Shown in pieces: positions 33,832 to 42,891 of a stretch of DNA of 64,000 bases (position 1 is the first letter of the stretch; every line of letters starts with the position of its first letter). This stretch comes from Azophilus sp965247035 (GTDB lineage: Bacteria; Pseudomonadota; Gammaproteobacteria; Pseudomonadales; Azotimanducaceae). The stretch spans positions 1 through 64,000 of the forward strand of contig CBDFGJ010000003.1 of the NCBI GenBank assembly GCA_965247035.1, read 5' to 3'. The position numbers and the translations under genes were made by a program. A model generated the notes under the pieces. That model was not told the DNA's origin and searched no databases. It saw only the letters and a program-made list of their open reading frames with translations.

Positions 33832-35619
33832 ATGGCTTCCACAGCCGAAAACCAAGCGGACGGCATTCGCTACGAACCTAATGAATCGCCGCCGCACTTA
33901 ATATCCGCCACCCTCGGCTTGCAGGCGGCAATGCTGACTCTGTCCGGGATCGTGCTGACGCCGGCAATCGTCGTCCGGGCGGCGGGCGCCGACGAAGGCT
34001 ACCTCTTCTGGGCCGTGTTCGCCGCGTTGCTGATCAGCGGGGCATGCACCATTTTGCAAGCCACCCGCTTCGGGCGCATCGGCGCCGGGCACATTCTCAT
34101 TATGGGCACCTCCGGCGCGTTCATCGCCGTCTGCGTCACCGCCCTGGCCGAGGGCGGACCGGGGCTGCTGGCCACGCTGGTGATCATGTCCTCCTTGTTT
34201 CAGTTCGCGCTGTCAACACGGCTTTCCCTGTTGCGGCGCATCATCACACCAGTGGTGTCGGGCACGGTGATCGCACTGATTGCGGTCACCATCATGCCCA
34301 TCCTGTTCAACATGCTGGATGAGAAACCGGCCGATGCATCCCCCCTCAGCACACCCGTCAGCGCCGCTGTCACCCTGTTCGCGACCGTCATGCTGGCGCT
34401 GTTGGCGCGAGGGGGGTTGCGGCTGTGGGCACCCGTCATCGGCATGGGCATGGGCTGCGCAACTGCCGCCCTGTTCGGCATCTACGACGTCAGTCGTGTA
34501 GCGGAAGCGCCTTGGTTCAGCCTGCCTGACCAAGCCCGGATGGGGCTGGACCTCTCCTTTGGCTCAACTTTCTGGACGCTGCTGCCGGCATTCATTTTCG
34601 TTACGTTGATTGGCGCCATCGAGACCGTGGGGGACGCCATCGCCATTCAGCGGGTGTCCTGGCGCAAGCCTCGAGCCATTGACTTTCGACGGGTGCAAGG
34701 GGCGGTGGCCGCCGATGGCCTAGGCAACCTGCTCTCCGGCATCGCCGCCACGGTGCCGAACACCACTTACTCATCAAGCATACCCCTTGCCGAAATCACC
34801 GGGGTTGCGGCCCGCAACGTGGGCATCGCCCTCGGCATCATTCTCATGATCTTGGCCTTCATGCCCAAGGTTACGGCCATCCTGCTCGCTATTCCCGACT
34901 CGGTTGTAGCGGCCTACCTCTTCGTGCTGGTGGCGCTGCTGTTCATGCAAGGCATGAAGCTGATCCTGCAAAACGGGTTGGACTATCGCAAGGCCTTGGT
35001 GGTCGGCCTCTCATTCTGGATAGGCGTCGGATTTCAGAATCAATTGATCTTCGCGGACCAGCTCAGCGAGAGGCTGGGCAGCCTGCTCGGCAACGGCATG
35101 ACCACCGGCGGCTTGACCGCCATGATCCTCACTATTGTGCTGGAGATCGTCGGACCGCGCCGCCGACGCATCGAAATGCCGCTTGAGCGAGCGGCCCTGC
35201 CGAAAATGGGCGCCTTTCTGCGCGATCTTGCCAGCCACCTCAAGTGGGCCGAGGCGGCGACCGAGCGCCTGTGCGCCGCCGGCGAGGAGGCGCTGCTGTC
35301 CTTGACGGGCGAACCGAGAGATGCAGCCAGTACACAGAACGAGGCCCGCCGCCTGCTGGTCATCGCCCAGGGCCGGGGCTCCTCGCTGACTTTGGAGTTC
35401 GTGGCCAGCGCCGAGGGGGACAATTTGGAGGATCGTCTAGCGGTGCTGAAGGAGCGGTCCGGAATGGGCCAGGCCCCAGACGAAAGCGAGCTCGCGCTGA
35501 ACCTGCTGCAATATTTCGCCACCTCGGTGCGCCATCAGCAATATTATAACACCGACATCCTGACCATTGAGGTAGAAGGCGAAAGCGGCCGTGCGCCCAA
35601 CCGCACGGACGGTGCCTGA
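33832..35619 (+). CDS. NCS2-family permease with a C-terminal soluble domain
   Basis: The first ~445 residues form a 14-helix NCS2 (xanthine/uracil) permease: PPHLISATLGLQAAMLTLSG, the FVTLIGAIETVGDAIAIQ segment and NLLSGIAATVPNTTYSSSI, with the usual NxxP-type helix. Residues ~450-590 are soluble, containing RLCAAGEEALLSL, LTLEFVASAEGDNLEDRL and LLQYFATSVRHQQYYNTDIL, reminiscent of an anti-sigma/GHKL-type fold. It heads the ligJ-galD-ligK-ligC unit, so it may carry an aromatic acid or pathway dicarboxylate rather than a purine; this is inference. Confidence 0.75.
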   Translation: MASTAENQADGIRYEPNESPPHLISATLGLQAAMLTLSGIVLTPAIVVRAAGADEGYLFWAVFAALLISGACTILQATRFGRIGAGHILIMGTSGAFIAVCVTALAEGGPGLLATLVIMSSLFQFALSTRLSLLRRIITPVVSGTVIALIAVTIMPILFNMLDEKPADASPLSTPVSAAVTLFATVMLALLARGGLRLWAPVIGMGMGCATAALFGIYDVSRVAEAPWFSLPDQARMGLDLSFGSTFWTLLPAFIFVTLIGAIETVGDAIAIQRVSWRKPRAIDFRRVQGAVAADGLGNLLSGIAATVPNTTYSSSIPLAEITGVAARNVGIALGIILMILAFMPKVTAILLAIPDSVVAAYLFVLVALLFMQGMKLILQNGLDYRKALVVGLSFWIGVGFQNQLIFADQLSERLGSLLGNGMTTGGLTAMILTIVLEIVGPRRRRIEMPLERAALPKMGAFLRDLASHLKWAEAATERLCAAGEEALLSLTGEPRDAASTQNEARRLLVIAQGRGSSLTLEFVASAEGDNLEDRLAVLKERSGMGQAPDESELALNLLQYFATSVRHQQYYNTDILTIEVEGESGRAPNRTDGA

Positions 35620-35674
35620 AGCAAAGCTCCAACGGCTTATTCTTGTATGTTGTTTGATCCGAAAAGACGCAGCC

Positions 35675-36685
35675 ATGATCATTGATTGCCACGGCCACTA
35701 CACCACAGCGCCCGACGCCTTGGGGGAGTATCGGCAAGCGCAGAAAAAGGAGTTGGAAAAGGATCCACTGCATCCGGGTGCGAAGGGCCTGATCGACATA
35801 TCGGACCAGCAGATTCGGGACAGCCTAGAGGGGGCGCAGCTAGAGATGCAGGCGGACCGAGGCACCGACCTGACCCTGTTCTCACCACGCGCTAGTTGGA
35901 TGGGCCACCACCTCGGCAACGCCAACACATCAAAGCACTGGACGGAACACTGCAACGAACTGATTGACCGCATCACCCAACTCTACCCAAACAACTTCGT
36001 GGGCGTGGCCCAACTGCCCCAATCCCCAGGCGAACCGTTGGATAATTCCATTGCCGAACTGGAGCGATGCGTCAACCAATTCGCCTTCGTCGGCTGCAAC
36101 CTGAACCCGGATCCTTCCGGCGGCTATTGGACCGGCCCGCCCTTGGGTGACCGCTACTGGTACCCGTTCTACGAGAAGATGTGCGAACTCGACATACCCG
36201 CCATGATCCATGTCAGCGCCGCCTGCAACCCCGCTTTCCACACCACCGGCTCCCATTACCTAGGAGCGGACACCACCGCTTTCATGCAGATGCTCACTTC
36301 AAACCTGCTGCAGGACTTTCCCAGCATCAGGTTCATCATTCCCCACGGCGGCGGCGCCGTCCCCTACCATTGGGGCCGCTTCCGCGGGCTGGTTCAGGCC
36401 ATGAACAAGCCGCCATTGGAAGAGTTGGTTCTAAACAACGTCTATTTCGACACCTGCGTCTACCATCAGCCCGGCATCGACCTGCTGCTGCAAGTGGTTC
36501 CGGCGAAAAACGTGCTATTCGCGTCCGAACTGCTCGGTGCCGTGCGCGGCATCGACCCGGTAAGCGGCCATCATTACGACGACACCAAGCGCTACATCGA
36601 CGCATCGACCAACGCCACGGGCGACGAAAAAGCGAAGATATTCGCCGAGAACGCAAAGCGGGCCTATCCCCGACTGAAGATCTGA
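35675..36685 (+). CDS. ligJ: 4-oxalomesaconate hydratase
   Basis: The 336-residue protein starts MIIDCHGHYTTAP and has MIHVSAACNP, FIIPHGGGAVPYHWGRFRG and NVYFDTCVYHQPG, all matching LigJ of the amidohydrolase-2 family. It hydrates oxalomesaconate (keto/enol form) to 4-carboxy-4-hydroxy-2-oxoadipate. A longer in-frame extension to 35591 overlaps the permease gene and does not look like the family, so ATG 35675 is chosen. The next gene follows after 3 bases. Confidence 0.9.
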   Translation: MIIDCHGHYTTAPDALGEYRQAQKKELEKDPLHPGAKGLIDISDQQIRDSLEGAQLEMQADRGTDLTLFSPRASWMGHHLGNANTSKHWTEHCNELIDRITQLYPNNFVGVAQLPQSPGEPLDNSIAELERCVNQFAFVGCNLNPDPSGGYWTGPPLGDRYWYPFYEKMCELDIPAMIHVSAACNPAFHTTGSHYLGADTTAFMQMLTSNLLQDFPSIRFIIPHGGGAVPYHWGRFRGLVQAMNKPPLEELVLNNVYFDTCVYHQPGIDLLLQVVPAKNVLFASELLGAVRGIDPVSGHHYDDTKRYIDASTNATGDEKAKIFAENAKRAYPRLKI

Positions 36686-36688
36686 CCA

Positions 36689-37747
36689 ATGCCGAGCACC
36701 CGCATTCCCTGTGCGCTGATTCGGGGCGGCACATCCCGGGGCGCCTTCTTTCTACGCCAGCACCTGCCAGCAGACGAAGCCGCCCGAAACCAGTTTTTGA
36801 CGCGCATCATGGGCGGCCCCGACCCACTGCAAGTGGATGGAATAGGGGGCGGACATCCGCTGACCAGCAAGGTCGCTATCCTAAGCCCGGCGGCCGACGA
36901 CAGCGCCGATGTGAACTACCTGCTTCTACAGCTAGACCCAACCCGGCAAACCCTTAGCTCGGTGCAGAATTGCGGCAATATCCTAGCCGGCGTGGGTCTA
37001 TATGCCATTCATAAAGGCATGGTGGCCATTGCCGATGGCGAAACGGTGGTGCGGGTGCGCCTTTTGAACTCCAATGCACTTTGCCACCTTGTGCTGCAAA
37101 CCCCAAACGGCGCCTTGCAGGAGGAAGGCGGCACGGCCATTGACGGCGTGCCAGGATCAGCGCCCCCAATTCTGTGCAACTACCTAGATATAGCCGGCTC
37201 AAGTTGCGGCCGCTTGCTGCCCACTGGCCAAACGCTGGACTGGGTTAATGGCGTCGAGGCGACCTGCGTGGACAATGGCATGCCCTTGGTCGCCATGCGG
37301 GCCCGCGACTTCGGCCTAAGCGGATTGGAAAGCCCGCAACAACTCGACGCCAATCTTGAATTGAAGCAGAAGCTGGAGTCGGTGCGCCTGAAGCTTGGGC
37401 CGAAGATGAACCTTGGCGACGTCAGCGCCAAGTCGGTGCCGAAAATGTGCTTGGTGTCCGCGCCCGAGGGCGACGGGCTGCTGATGACGCGAACGTTCAT
37501 CCCCCATGTCTGCCACAAGGCGATTGGGGTGCTTGGCGCGGTGAGCGCCGCCACCGCCGGCCTGCTGCCCGGCTCCGTCGCCGAGGGACTCGGCTCAGTT
37601 CCTCCTGGCAATCCGAAGAACGTGGCCATTGAGCATCCAAGCGGCGCCTTCAAGGTGCAGTTGGAGTTTGACGCGGCGAATCAAATCACAATGGCCGGCG
37701 TCGTACGCACGGCGCGCCTGTTGTTTGAAGGGGAAGTGATGGCATGA
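36689..37747 (+). CDS. galD: 4-oxalomesaconate tautomerase (PrpF family)
   Basis: The 352-residue protein has the PrpF-like pattern: IPCALIRGGTSRGAFF at the start, VDGIGGGHPLTSKVAIL, VQNCGNILAGVG with the first catalytic cysteine, and a later region with PHVCHKAIGVLGAV. It isomerises keto and enol forms of oxalomesaconate, feeding LigJ. The stop overlaps the ligK start by 4 bases (ATGA). Family members also act as methylaconitate isomerases, but the context fixes the call. Confidence 0.88.
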   Translation: MPSTRIPCALIRGGTSRGAFFLRQHLPADEAARNQFLTRIMGGPDPLQVDGIGGGHPLTSKVAILSPAADDSADVNYLLLQLDPTRQTLSSVQNCGNILAGVGLYAIHKGMVAIADGETVVRVRLLNSNALCHLVLQTPNGALQEEGGTAIDGVPGSAPPILCNYLDIAGSSCGRLLPTGQTLDWVNGVEATCVDNGMPLVAMRARDFGLSGLESPQQLDANLELKQKLESVRLKLGPKMNLGDVSAKSVPKMCLVSAPEGDGLLMTRTFIPHVCHKAIGVLGAVSAATAGLLPGSVAEGLGSVPPGNPKNVAIEHPSGAFKVQLEFDAANQITMAGVVRTARLLFEGEVMA

Positions 37748-38421
37748 AAACCGTGGCGGTGAAGAACATTCGACGGGCGGCGGCCAATGTGATCGCCGGG
37801 CTTGCGGGCTGCGGCGTCGCCACCGTGCATGAGGCCCAAGACCGATTCGGTCTGCTGAAGCCCTACATGCGGCCAATTTACCCCGGCGCGCGCATTGCCG
37901 GCAGCGCCGTCACCATTCTGGCCCATCCCGGCGATAACTGGATGCTGCATGTGGCCATTGAGCTCTGCCAACCCCAGGACATCCTGGTGGTGGCCTTGTC
38001 CGCAGACAACAGCGACGGCATGTTCGGCGACTTGCTGGCCACCTCGGCCAAAGCTCATGGGGTGCAAGGGCTGGTGATCGACGCCGGCGTACGGGACGTA
38101 GCGGATTTGACCGCCATGGCTTTTCCGGTTTGGTCCAAGGCCATCTCCGCCAAGGGCACGGTGAAGGCAACGCCCGGTTCGGTAAACCTACCTGTGGTCT
38201 GCGCCGGCTGCGCCGTGCAGCCCGGCGATGTGGTGGTGGCGGACGATGATGGGGTGTGTATCGTGCCTCGGCCAACGGCGGCAGCCGTTTTGGAGCAAAG
38301 CCGCAACCGCATCGCCAACGAACAGGAGAAGCGACATCGCCTTGCCGATGGGGAGCTTGGGCTTGATATCTACAACATGCGCGGCAAACTGGCCGCGGCG
38401 GGGCTTGAGTACATCGAATGA
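37744..38421 (+). CDS. ligK: 4-carboxy-4-hydroxy-2-oxoadipate/4-hydroxy-4-methyl-2-oxoglutarate aldolase
   Basis: The 225-residue protein is a RraA-like class II pyruvate aldolase. It has VATVHEAQDRFGLL near the N-terminus, ALSADNSDGMFGDLLATSAKAHGVQGLVIDAGVRD (the metal/active site loop with the GxxxxxD..RD pattern) and VVCAGCAVQPGDVVVADDDGVC. It splits the pathway product into pyruvate and oxaloacetate, which enter central metabolism. It overlaps genes on both sides by 4 bases, so the unit is one operon. Confidence 0.9.
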   Translation: MKTVAVKNIRRAAANVIAGLAGCGVATVHEAQDRFGLLKPYMRPIYPGARIAGSAVTILAHPGDNWMLHVAIELCQPQDILVVALSADNSDGMFGDLLATSAKAHGVQGLVIDAGVRDVADLTAMAFPVWSKAISAKGTVKATPGSVNLPVVCAGCAVQPGDVVVADDDGVCIVPRPTAAAVLEQSRNRIANEQEKRHRLADGELGLDIYNMRGKLAAAGLEYIE

Positions 38422-39359
38422 AGATCTGTCTGGCCGGCGAAGGCGCCTTCGCCAGCAAACATCTTGATGCGTTGGCCCGCATTGACGGCGTTGAAGTGGC
38501 GTCAATTTGCGGCGGCCTGCGGGCGGCGACGGAACAGGTGGCAGCCGCGCGAGGCATTCCCCACGTCACCTTGGATCTGGCCGAAGCCTTGGCCCAGCCC
38601 GGGGTGGAAGCAGCAATCCTAGCCACGCCCACGCCAATTCATGCAGCCCAAGCCAAACAGGTGATGCAGGCGGGCAAGCATGTGTTGGTGGAAATTCCCA
38701 TGGCGGACAACCTAGCGGACGCGGAGGATTTGGTGCGCCTGCAACGGCAGACCGGGGTGGTGGCCATGGTCGATCATGTGCGCCGCTTCAATCCGTCCCA
38801 TCAATGGATACACAACCGTGTTGAGGCTGGCGACCTGCGCATTCAACAGTTAGAGGCGCAAACCTTCTTCTTTCGCCGCACCAACACCAACGCCAAGGGC
38901 GAGCCGCGCAGTTGGACCGACCACCTGCTGTGGCACCACGCCTGCCACACCGTGGACCTGTTTCAGTACCAAACCGGCGGGCCGGCGGTGGCGGTCACGG
39001 CCTTGCAAGGCCCCACCCACCCCACTCTCGGCATCGCCATGGACATGGCCCTAGGCATGAAGGCCGCCAACGAGGCCATCTGCACCTTATCGCTATCATT
39101 CAACAACCAAGGGCCTTTCGGCACGTTCTTCCGTTACATCTGCGACCACGGAACCTATGTGGCCAACTACGACGACCTGTTCGCCGGCGATGGCGAGCAG
39201 ATCGACCTAAGTGAAGTGGCTGTTAGCAATAACGGCATAGAACTTGCCGACCGGGAATTCCTAGCCGCCATCAACGAAGGGCGGGAACCGAACTCCAGCT
39301 TGGCCCAAGGGGTGGAAGCCATGCGCACCTTAGACCGCATGGAGCGGCTGCTTACCTAG
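38418..39359 (+). CDS. ligC: 4-carboxy-2-hydroxymuconate-6-semialdehyde dehydrogenase
   Basis: The 313-residue protein is a Gfo/Idh/MocA-type NAD(P) oxidoreductase. It starts with MKICLAGEGAFASKHLDAL (GxGxxxxxH), has VLVEIPMADN, in place of the EKP motif, and continues VDHVRRFNPSHQWI and WHHACHTVDLFQYQTG, the latter characteristic of LigC. It oxidises the LigAB product (as hemiacetal) to 2-pyrone-4,6-dicarboxylate. Last gene of the operon. Confidence 0.9.
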   Translation: MKICLAGEGAFASKHLDALARIDGVEVASICGGLRAATEQVAAARGIPHVTLDLAEALAQPGVEAAILATPTPIHAAQAKQVMQAGKHVLVEIPMADNLADAEDLVRLQRQTGVVAMVDHVRRFNPSHQWIHNRVEAGDLRIQQLEAQTFFFRRTNTNAKGEPRSWTDHLLWHHACHTVDLFQYQTGGPAVAVTALQGPTHPTLGIAMDMALGMKAANEAICTLSLSFNNQGPFGTFFRYICDHGTYVANYDDLFAGDGEQIDLSEVAVSNNGIELADREFLAAINEGREPNSSLAQGVEAMRTLDRMERLLT

Positions 39360-39443
39360 CCTGGACGGTGATGCGCCAAGCCGCTGTCGCGCGAGCAACA
39401 GAGTGAGTTCAAGGAAGGTCCAATGTGAGCGGCCGGGGCTAGA

Positions 39444-39550
39444 GTGGACTTGCGGCGCTCTCCCGCCGGCGCATTCAGTTCGTGCCTGCGCCAATCCCCC
39501 AACACGACAACGCGGCCGTGCGCCAGCAGGTGAGCGCCGCAAAAGCCCAC
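39444..39550. repeat. Palindromic repeat, copy A
   Basis: Arms at 39444-39473 and 39519-39550 are inverted copies of each other (GTGGACTTGCGGCGCT... against the complement of ...AGCGCCGCAAAAGCCCAC) around a 45-bp middle. The same element in opposite orientation is at 42679-42781, and a worn piece at 33684-33750. It sits between the converging ligC and hisD genes and may act as a terminator or a REP/BIME-like element. Confidence 0.7.
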
Positions 39551-39577
39551 CCGGAACCAAGGCCCCATCAGGGCGGC

Positions 39578-40897
39578 TTAAGAGCCCCGACGCCGTGCCT
39601 CGGCAGCCAAGGCATGGGCTTCAAGACCCTCGCCCTGAGCCAGCACGACCGCAGCTTGGGCCAGTTCCCGGGCGCCATGCTCAGACAGGCTGATGAGGGA
39701 GGTGCGCTTTTGAAAATCATCAACCCCCAGCACGGACGAGAAGCGCGCCGTGCCATAGGTGGGCAGCACATGGCTTGGCCCCGCTACGTAATCGCCCATA
39801 ACTTCCGGGGAATGGTGGCCTAAGAAGACGGCGCCGGCATGGCGCACCTGCTCAAGCAGCGCCTTGGGCTTGGCCACGGCAAGTTGCAGATGCTCCGGCG
39901 CTTGCGCGTTAGCTAGCTCCACTGCTTCCTCCAACGAGCGCGTTCGGATCAGCGCCCCCCGATCAGCGAGGGAGCGGGCGATGACCTCCCGCCTGCTCAT
40001 TGTGGGCAACAACGCCTCAATTCGCTCGGCTATCTGGTCTAAGTAATCGCCATTCGGACAGAGCATGATGCTTTGCGCCAAGGCGTCATGCTCCGCTTGA
40101 GAGAAAAGGTCATAAACCATCCAGTCCACTGGGGCGGTGCCATCGGCGATAATGAGGACTTCGCTTGGCCCGGCAATCATGTCTATGCCGGTCCGGCCGA
40201 AAACCTGCCGCTTGGCCGCCGCCACCCAAGCACCGCCGGGGCCGACAATTTTGTCCACCGAGCGGATGGAGGGCGTGCCGAAGGCAAGCGCCGCCACTGC
40301 TTGGGCACCGCCAAGCGCGTACGCCTCGTCAATTCCAGAAAGATGCAGCGCCGCCAACACCAAGGCGTTGCGCACGCCGCCGGGGGTGGGCATGGCGATG
40401 GCGATTTCCTCCACCCCAGCCACCCGTGCTGGAATGACAGTCATCAACACCGTGGACGGGTAGGCCGCTTGTCCCCCAGGCACGTAGACGCCAACCCGCG
40501 CCAGCGGCGTGAGCCTTTGGCCTAACTCGTTGCCGAGATCGTCAAGGTAGGACCAAGAGGTGCGAAGTTGCCGGCGATGATAGCGCTCAATGCGCTCAGC
40601 CGCTTGCTCCATGGCATTGCGCTGGGCATCCGGCAAGGCTTTGTACGCTTGCTGAAAGCTGGCCGGGTCAAGCCGAAGGTCCGCTATGCTGGTGCACTTG
40701 AGGCGGTCGAAGCGGGATGTGAGCTCAAGCAGCGCCTCATCACCCTTGCTTCGCACCAGTTCAATCAGCTCTTTAACGCGCTCCTCAATGGCATCGAACT
40801 GATCGGTGGCCTGGGCGGCGAGGCTGGCGAACTCCTGTTGAAACCTCGGCGAGCGCGTATCCAAGCGGCGAATGATCACGAACGGTTTCCCGGGCAT
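39578..40897 (-). CDS. hisD: Histidinol dehydrogenase
   Basis: The protein (439 residues from ATG 40897) has the HisD blocks VGVYVPGGQAAYPSTVLMTVIPARVAGV, KIVGPGGAWVAAAKRQVFG, IDMIAGPSEVLIIADG, SQAEHDALAQSIML and AGPSHVLPTYGTARF, with the catalytic His/Glu and zinc ligands in place. It performs the last two oxidations in histidine synthesis. An in-frame ATG at 40963 would add 22 residues with no family similarity. In related bacteria hisG precedes hisD after murA; here the space holds only a MITE-like repeat. Confidence 0.94.
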   Translation of the reverse strand: MPGKPFVIIRRLDTRSPRFQQEFASLAAQATDQFDAIEERVKELIELVRSKGDEALLELTSRFDRLKCTSIADLRLDPASFQQAYKALPDAQRNAMEQAAERIERYHRRQLRTSWSYLDDLGNELGQRLTPLARVGVYVPGGQAAYPSTVLMTVIPARVAGVEEIAIAMPTPGGVRNALVLAALHLSGIDEAYALGGAQAVAALAFGTPSIRSVDKIVGPGGAWVAAAKRQVFGRTGIDMIAGPSEVLIIADGTAPVDWMVYDLFSQAEHDALAQSIMLCPNGDYLDQIAERIEALLPTMSRREVIARSLADRGALIRTRSLEEAVELANAQAPEHLQLAVAKPKALLEQVRHAGAVFLGHHSPEVMGDYVAGPSHVLPTYGTARFSSVLGVDDFQKRTSLISLSEHGARELAQAAVVLAQGEGLEAHALAAEARRRGS

Positions 40898-40986
40898 GGA
40901 TGCAGTCTGCGCAAAGGAGCCTCTTTGGGGCTGAACCCATACGGCATGGATGCTAGTAGCCACACCCGGCCGAGGGTGGACGGCCG

Positions 40987-41130
40987 AGGGAACCTCTGAT
41001 TACATTCCAAGGATTGACCATTGCATGGCTTCTGAAATAATTTATATTCTATTTTCAAAGACTTACACTTCATATAAAAAGGCTGGTCTTGTTGCGCAGC
41101 GAAACCCTGCGAATTTTTCAGAGGTTTCCT
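40987..41130. repeat. MITE-like repeat, copy 3 (in the murA-hisD gap)
   Basis: The best-kept copy: left end AGGGAACCTCTGA, right end TCAGAGGTTTCCT, with 12 of 13 bases inverted-complementary. It lies 90 bp upstream of the hisD start codon and 91 bp past the murA stop, so it occupies the place normally taken by hisG. Confidence 0.88.
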
Positions 41131-41220
41131 AGCTGCGCTTTGCTGGTGTCTTAGCATGGTCCTTGAGCGCTTCCTTCCATCTAAGGGCCATCCAAGAGCC
41201 ATCCAAGGGCTATCCGCCGA

Positions 41221-42489
41221 TTATCCGCGGATGCGCTGCACTTGCGCACCTAGGGTGGAAAGCTTCTCCTCGATCATTTCATAGCCTCGGTCAATGTGGT
41301 AGATGCGATCGATGAGCGTCTGCCCCTCCGCCACCAAGCCAGCCACCACCAAGCTGAATGAGGCGCGCAGATCGGTGGCCATCACCGGCGCGGCCTTGAG
41401 CCGCGGCACGCCGATGACGTGCGCCTTGGACGGGCCAAGCAGCTCAATGTGGGCACCGAGGCGGTTTATTTCCTGAGCGTGCATGAAACGATTTTCAAAG
41501 ATGGTCTCGGTCATGCAGCAAGCACCAGTGGCGATGGCGTTCATAGCCATGAATTGAGCTTGCATGTCCGTTGGAAAGCCGGGATAGGGTTGGGTCTCAA
41601 TATCCACGGCGCGGGGCCGGGACGGCATGTTCAGTTCCACCCAATCACTCCCAACCGCCACTTGGGCACCGGCCGCCTTTAAGCGCTCCAGCACGGCGCC
41701 AAGAAAGCCGGGAACCACATCCCACAGCCGCACCTGACCCTCGGTCGCCGCAACGGCTATTAAGTAGGTGCCGGCCTCCACCCGGTCAGCCATCACCCGA
41801 TGGCTAGCGCCGTGCAGTTCGCGCACGCCTTCAATGTGGATGGTTGATCCGCCGTGGCCGGACACCCGCGCTCCCATCGCATTGAGGAAGTTGCCGAGAT
41901 CAACAATTTCCGGCTCCCGGGCGGCGCCGCGAATATGGGTCTCACCTTCAGCGAGAGCAGCAGCCATCATCAGGTTCTCCGTGCCACCCACCGACACCAA
42001 CTCCATTTGGATGTCCGCGCCCTTCAAGCCTTGCGGAGCGGTCGCCCGCACATAGCCATCGGCCATTCTGATGTCGGCACCCAGAGCGGCGAAGCCCTTA
42101 AGATGCTGATCCACCGGCCGAGCGCCAATGGCGCAACCGCCAGGCAAGGACACTTCCACCTCGCCAAAGCGAGCAAGCAAGGCCCCCATCACCAAAAAGG
42201 AGGCGCGCATGGTCTTCACAAGGTCATATGGAGCTTGCAGGCTGTGCACATCCTTAGCTGTCACGGAAGTGACGTCGCTTCCTTGGTCGGCAACAGTCAC
42301 CTCAACGCCAAGACGGCCAAACAGCCGGATCATTGTCTTGATGTCGTTCAGGCGGGGGATGTTGGTGATGGCGACAGTGTCCCTCGTCAGCAGGGCCGCG
42401 GCCAAGATGGGCAAGGCGGCGTTCTTCGCCCCGGATATGCGCAGTTCGCCCCGAAGGCGTCGGCCGCCGTTAATCAGCAGTTTGTCCAC
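41221..42489 (-). CDS. murA: UDP-N-acetylglucosamine 1-carboxyvinyltransferase
   Basis: The 422-residue protein has LRISGAKNAALPILAAALLT at the N-terminus, MRASFLVMGALLARFGEVEVSLPGG followed by the active site cysteine in GGCAIGARPVDQHL (fosfomycin target), and TQPYPGFPTDMQAQFMAM. It starts peptidoglycan precursor synthesis by adding enolpyruvate to UDP-GlcNAc. Length and motifs are normal. It follows ibaG after a 400-bp gap with a palindromic repeat; usually the two are closer. Confidence 0.95.
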   Translation of the reverse strand: MDKLLINGGRRLRGELRISGAKNAALPILAAALLTRDTVAITNIPRLNDIKTMIRLFGRLGVEVTVADQGSDVTSVTAKDVHSLQAPYDLVKTMRASFLVMGALLARFGEVEVSLPGGCAIGARPVDQHLKGFAALGADIRMADGYVRATAPQGLKGADIQMELVSVGGTENLMMAAALAEGETHIRGAAREPEIVDLGNFLNAMGARVSGHGGSTIHIEGVRELHGASHRVMADRVEAGTYLIAVAATEGQVRLWDVVPGFLGAVLERLKAAGAQVAVGSDWVELNMPSRPRAVDIETQPYPGFPTDMQAQFMAMNAIATGACCMTETIFENRFMHAQEINRLGAHIELLGPSKAHVIGVPRLKAAPVMATDLRASFSLVVAGLVAEGQTLIDRIYHIDRGYEMIEEKLSTLGAQVQRIRG

Positions 42490-42891
42490 CGTCTACACCA
42501 AAAGAGGCCCAAGCCTTGGAACCACGGAGCAAGCAAGCAAACCGCGCAACTGACCAGCCGCAGCACCCAACATCAGCCCGGCTACCAACCAGCCAGGCGA
42601 AGCCATGCTGAAAGGCTCAGACCGACGAAATGGCGGTGGGCGTTTAAAGCGAGCGGGCTGGTCGTGACTGGGTTCCGAGTGGGCATGCGGCGCGAACTGC
42701 CGGCGCACGGCCCCATTGCCGTCTTGGATGATGGGCGCAAGCAGGAGCTTAGTGCGCCGGCAGGTCAGCGCCGCATGCCCATTCCTTTCAGGTGTGGATA
42801 CCCGCATTAGACTTCCCCTGAACTCATCCCGTTGCTTGCTCGCCACCTAAAACTTAGCTCATTTGCCGCCCTTTCCCTGCGACCAAGAAGA
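42490..42891. repeat. Murine-ligase-like gap region between ibaG and murA, carrying palindromic repeat copy B
   Basis: This 400-bp gap holds no supported gene. Arms at 42679-42708 and 42752-42781 are inverted copies (GGGCATGCGGCGC... and ...GCGCCGCATGCCC). The middle, in reverse complement (CCTGCTTGCGCCCATC...GACGGCAATGGGGCCG), matches the middle of copy A. So both are one element inserted in opposite orientations. It interrupts a gene order that is usually tight. (The wording 'gap region' is meant literally; no ligase gene is present.). Confidence 0.7.

Noticed and set aside
40964..41220. A possible small or broken hisG between murA and hisD
   Set aside because: The interval is filled by a MITE-like repeat plus about 180 bp with no hisG motif in any frame.
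42490..42891. A coding gene in the ibaG-murA gap (318-codon plus-strand frame ending at 42810)
   Set aside because: The frame runs mostly antisense through murA and its end is repeat sequence.
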